Assembly: GCA_040902925.1 (NCBI GenBank)
Contig: JBBDWJ010000012.1
Coordinates: 1-9,555, forward strand
Direction: 5' to 3'
Length of the DNA: 9,555 nucleotides
Origin: JBBDWJ01 sp040902925
Lineage (GTDB): Bacteria; Acidobacteriota; Terriglobia; Bryobacterales; UBA6623
A program made the translations under genes and the position numbers. Shown piece by piece: positions 6,924-9,555 of this stretch. The stretch's first letter is position 1. Each line of letters starts with the position of its first letter. The notes below the pieces were generated by a model. That model saw only the letters and a program-made list of their open reading frames with translations, searched no databases and had not been told where the DNA came from.

Positions 6924-6939
6924 CTACCCGCAAGGGTGG
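6924..6939. repeat. Short hairpin with GNRA-type loop
   Basis: CTACCC (6924-6929) and GGGTGG (6934-6939) pair around the loop GCAA, with one G-U pair when read on the plus strand. It lies between the receptor terminator and the TPR gene. No second copy was seen in the window, so calling it a REP-like element would be speculative. Confidence 0.3.
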
Positions 6940-6992
6940 CCCACTATTGGCGTGCATCAACCGCTCAAGACGCGCGATGCAAGCAAAGAGTA

Positions 6993-7026
6993 CACCAACA
7001 CTGACGCCGTGCACCAACACTGACGC
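6993..7026 (+). promoter_or_regulatory. Perfect 15-bp direct repeat upstream of the TPR gene
   Basis: CACCAACACTGACGC occurs at 6993-7007 and again at 7012-7026, a period of 19 bases with a 4-base spacer. The pair lies about 20 bases before TAAAAT (7046-7051), a possible -10 box, and 64 bases before the proposed TTG start. The placement suits a dimeric or tandem activator site. A simple local duplication is the alternative. Confidence 0.45.
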
Positions 7027-7089
7027 GGCGATCCACGCCAGCCGCTAAAATGCTATGGAGGCAGGTAAACGATTCCCGGCATAGCCAAA

Positions 7090-8607
7090 TTGACGTTTGC
7101 TAGATTTGTGAACCTGGTGGGCATGCTGGCCGCTGCGCTCGCGGCGCTACTATTCCTCGCGGTGGCATCCGCGCAGTCGCCGGACCTCGCTGCCAAGGCG
7201 CAGCGCGGCAAGCAGGCCATGGCCGAGGGAAACTTCGCGCTGGCCGCCCAGCTTTACGCCGAGCTGGCCGCGGCGATTCCCAATAATCCTGGCTTGCTGC
7301 TGAATCTAGGCATGGCTCAGCACATGGCCGGCGACGACGCGAAGGCGATTCCGAACCTGCAGGCTGCTCTTAAAGCCGATCCCAATATCTTTCCCGCCAA
7401 TCTTTTTTTGGGCGCAAGTTTTCTGCGCACCGGCCAGATGGCCAAGGCCGTGGCGCCGCTACAGAAAGCCGTGGAGCTCAACCCTTCGTACCCGGACGTT
7501 CGCGCCATGCTCGGCGATGCGCTGCTCGAGCTGGGCCGCCCCTCTGAAGCCATCGAGCACTACCACAAGCTTGCCGAGTTGAAGCCTGAGGTGGCGGGCG
7601 GCTGGGTTGGACAGGTGCAGAGCTATGAAACGCTGGCTCAGCAGGCGTTTCAGAAGCTGGAAGATTCGGCGCCGGAGTCTGCTTATCTACTGGCCTTGGT
7701 GGGATCGGTGCGCGTCACGCAGCAGCAGTATTCGAGCGCGTTCTATCTCTACAAGCAAGCGCTCGCGAAACAGCCCCAGATGCGCGGTCTTCATCAGGCG
7801 CTCGCTGAAATTTATCGCCGCACCGAGCATCCCGAATGGGCCGCGGTCGAAGAGCAAAAGGAGAAGGAACTGCCGCCCCTCGATTGCCAGGCGGAAAAAA
7901 TCGAGTGTGCCTGGCGCGAGATGCGTTTCGATGAAGTGCTGCGCGCTGCGAAGGCGGCCGAGGGGCCGCAATCGGGCTACTGGCAGGTGCGCGCCTACAA
8001 CCAACTGGCCGGGGCAAGCTTGGCTAAGCTGGCTGAGCTGCCGGCCTCTCCGCAGCGTCACCAGGTGATGGCCGAGCTGCATCGGCGCAGCGGACGGTTT
8101 GTGGAAGCGGTTGAGGAACTACGCGCCGCCCTGAAACTTGCGCCGGGCGACCCGCGGCTGGAATTCGAGCTGGCGTCCGCGTTGTATTTGGGCCGCAACT
8201 ACGAAGCGGCTGGGGATCTGAGCGCCAAGCTGCTGGCGCAGCGTCCCACCGACCCCGAATTGAATTGGATCCGCGGGGGTAGCCTGCTGGCCTTGCAGAA
8301 GGCCGAGGAATCCATCCCGCCCCTGAAGAAGGCCGTGGAGGCGAATCCGGACCTGCTGGCGGCGCACCACGCGCTGGGCCGGGCCTACATGCAGCTCGGC
8401 CAGGACGCCGCCGCGGTGCCGCACCTCAAAGCAGCCCTCCCGATCGACGAGGATGGCAGCCTGCACTACCAGCTCGGGCAGGCCTACCGCACGACCGGCC
8501 AGATGGACCTCGCCAAACAGACGCTTACGACCTACCAGCAGATGCAGCGCGACATGAAGGCCCAGCAGCGCGAGCTGCAGGACGAGATTCAGATCACCGC
8601 GCCATAG
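7090..8607 (+). CDS. Secreted tetratricopeptide repeat (TPR) protein
   Basis: The 505-residue product opens with a signal peptide: Arg5, then a hydrophobic core to about 26 and ASAQ as the likely cleavage area. It then consists mostly of TPR helical pairs. Clear repeats run at about 35-66, 68-100, 102-134, 136-167 and 200-230, then 323-354, 356-387, 390-420, 424-455 and 457-488; many have the G/A-Y/F-A-P pattern, such as NPSYPDVRAMLGDALLELGR. Repeats 231-322 are degenerate and contain two cysteines, Cys266 and Cys273, which could form a disulfide. TPR solenoids bind proteins; no catalytic domain is visible. The TTG at 7090 has no good ribosome binding site. GGAGG at 7057-7061 lies too far upstream, and the frame is open from 7069, so an ATT at 7072 or the GTG at 7108 cannot be excluded. 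A separate promoter is likely, because a terminator precedes the gene. Confidence 0.85.
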   Translation: MTFARFVNLVGMLAAALAALLFLAVASAQSPDLAAKAQRGKQAMAEGNFALAAQLYAELAAAIPNNPGLLLNLGMAQHMAGDDAKAIPNLQAALKADPNIFPANLFLGASFLRTGQMAKAVAPLQKAVELNPSYPDVRAMLGDALLELGRPSEAIEHYHKLAELKPEVAGGWVGQVQSYETLAQQAFQKLEDSAPESAYLLALVGSVRVTQQQYSSAFYLYKQALAKQPQMRGLHQALAEIYRRTEHPEWAAVEEQKEKELPPLDCQAEKIECAWREMRFDEVLRAAKAAEGPQSGYWQVRAYNQLAGASLAKLAELPASPQRHQVMAELHRRSGRFVEAVEELRAALKLAPGDPRLEFELASALYLGRNYEAAGDLSAKLLAQRPTDPELNWIRGGSLLALQKAEESIPPLKKAVEANPDLLAAHHALGRAYMQLGQDAAAVPHLKAALPIDEDGSLHYQLGQAYRTTGQMDLAKQTLTTYQQMQRDMKAQQRELQDEIQITAP

Positions 8608-8863
8608 CGAATGTGCGAGGCCGGTGAGAGAGGACCGTCGCCCGATCTAAGCCTTTTCCATCGGCAACCTGGGGCAGACTGCCGAACCCGGCCCGGCGAA
8701 CCCGTCGTAGACTGGCGCGGGCCTGTTGTGGCATCCTAATTCTTGCCGCGATCGTGACTTCCGCACTGCCGCAAATGCAGCGCCTCATCCCTTCGCCACG
8801 CGGGGAGCAGGCATCGACGCGATCACTCCATCGGCGGGGCGGATGAGTTGAGTCCAGCAAACC
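8608..8863 (+). other. Intergenic gap between the TPR gene and the dehydrogenase gene
   Basis: I see no gene here, no T-rich terminator after the TPR gene and no convincing promoter. An octamer, CGAACCCG, occurs twice (8683-8690 and 8697-8704). An in-frame TGA at 8849-8851 separates the dehydrogenase start from upstream sequence. Read-through from the TPR gene cannot be excluded. Confidence 0.5.
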
Positions 8864-9555
8864 ATGAACATTACCATTGTGGGAACGGGGCACGTTGGCC
8901 TCATTGTGGGTTTGTGTTTCGCCGAGATCGGCCACCGGGTCTATTGCGTCGACAACGACGAGGCCAAGATCAAGGCATTGAAGGAAGGCCGCAGTCCATT
9001 TTTTGAACCTCACCTCGACGACTTGCTGAAGCGGGCGATCGAAGAGAAGACTGTCGTATTCACCACGGATCTGAGCGAGGCGGTGAAGCATGCCGAAGTG
9101 ACCTTTCTGTGCCTGGGGACGCCGCCGCTGCCCGACGGCGACGCCGACCTCTCGTTCGTCGAGCGCGTCACGCGGCAGATCGCCACGATGGCGGACTCTT
9201 ACCACCTCGTCATCGAGAAGAGCACGGTGCCCGTTCTTACCGGCGAGCGCATCGAAAAGACGATGCGAATCTACCGCCGCGGGCGTGACGGGGATTTCGA
9301 TGTCGCGTCGAATCCGGAGTTTCTTGCCGAGGGCTCGGCGGTGATGGACTTCCTGTGTCCCGACCGTATCGTCATCGGCGTCGAAAGCGAGCGCTCACGC
9401 AAGATTCTCGAACAGGTTTACGCTCCGATCGTGGACCAAAGCTTTCCCTGGCGGCTGCAAGCCGAGCGCCGCAAATCCGGCGGCGACGTCCCGCTGCTGG
9501 TGACCAACCGCAACAGCGCCGAGTTGATCAAGCACGCTTCGAACTGCTTCCTGGC
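8864..9555 (+). CDS. UDP-glucose 6-dehydrogenase family protein (5' part, runs off the window)
   Basis: The first 230 codons are present. The family oxidises the C6 hydroxyl of a nucleotide sugar, usually UDP-glucose to UDP-glucuronate, with two NAD+ in the cytoplasm, for polysaccharide or envelope sugar synthesis. Residues 1-30 form the NAD-binding start (GTGHVG at 7-12, Asp30 at the end of the second strand). Other marks are SPFFEPHLDDLL (44-55), KSTVPV (119-124), NPEFLAEGSA (150-159), PDRIVIG (166-172) and ELIKHASN (220-227). By analogy with studied UGDH enzymes, Thr121, Glu152, Glu156, Lys223 and Asn227 are active-site residues; the catalytic Cys lies beyond the window. The usual Tyr in GxGYVG is His10, and VPVGT reads VPVLT here. 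The start is firm because an in-frame TGA lies at 8849-8851, though the ribosome binding site is weak. UDP-ManNAc- or GDP-mannose-specific relatives remain possible. Confidence 0.88.
   Translation, partial: MNITIVGTGHVGLIVGLCFAEIGHRVYCVDNDEAKIKALKEGRSPFFEPHLDDLLKRAIEEKTVVFTTDLSEAVKHAEVTFLCLGTPPLPDGDADLSFVERVTRQIATMADSYHLVIEKSTVPVLTGERIEKTMRIYRRGRDGDFDVASNPEFLAEGSAVMDFLCPDRIVIGVESERSRKILEQVYAPIVDQSFPWRLQAERRKSGGDVPLLVTNRNSAELIKHASNCFL

Noticed and set aside
8594..9205. A 203-codon minus-strand frame opposite the dehydrogenase start
   Set aside because: The plus strand encodes clear UDP-glucose dehydrogenase motifs over the same bases; the minus frame has no recognisable content.
1..9555. CRISPR array, tRNA/rRNA genes, insertion sequence or prophage signs
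   Set aside because: No regularly spaced repeats beyond the two-copy unit at 6993-7026, no cloverleaf or rRNA-like sequence, and no transposase or integrase motifs were seen.

Overview
The window looks like a stretch of a GC-rich Acidobacteriota chromosome, probably a Solibacter/Bryobacter-like lineage. This is inferred from protein style, not from a marker gene. Three proteins point there: a roughly 1,090-residue Oar-like outer-membrane receptor with an N-terminal carboxypeptidase-regulatory-like domain, a membrane-tethered regulator with the winged-helix domain that is very common in Acidobacteria, and a Tat-exported TIM-barrel sugar isomerase/epimerase.

Layout. At the left edge is the 3' end of a plus-strand gene (to 349) that resembles the C-terminal beta-sandwich of multihaem cytochrome-like proteins. 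It ends in a hairpin at 349-368 that could terminate transcription from both sides. Converging on it are two minus-strand genes: a winged-helix/one-TM regulator (2924-1659) and, 249 bases downstream, the Tat-exported isomerase (1409-471), which has its own strong ribosome binding site and a plausible -10 box. A gene-free gap of about 630 bases (2925-3557) separates the regulator from the divergent receptor gene (3558-6830). A strong rho-independent terminator follows the receptor gene. Next comes a secreted TPR protein (7090-8607), preceded by a perfect 15-bp direct repeat. The window closes with the first 230 codons of a UDP-glucose 6-dehydrogenase family gene (8864 to the right edge).

How the genes may work together. 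The regulator and receptor are divergent and share one control region, so the regulator is a natural candidate to control the receptor. The receptor, the exported isomerase and the secreted TPR protein are all envelope proteins. Together they could serve uptake and periplasmic processing of a carbohydrate-like substrate, but no substrate can be read from the sequence. The dehydrogenase probably starts a separate nucleotide-sugar or polysaccharide locus.

The most unusual part is the 2925-3557 gap. It lacks a credible gene but holds many inverted repeats. The best set (3061-3218) builds a multi-branched fold with a two-part closing stem and three internal hairpins. G-U pairs suggest that an RNA, if made, is read from the plus strand. 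It is best treated as a candidate structured leader or small RNA. No known family could be assigned.
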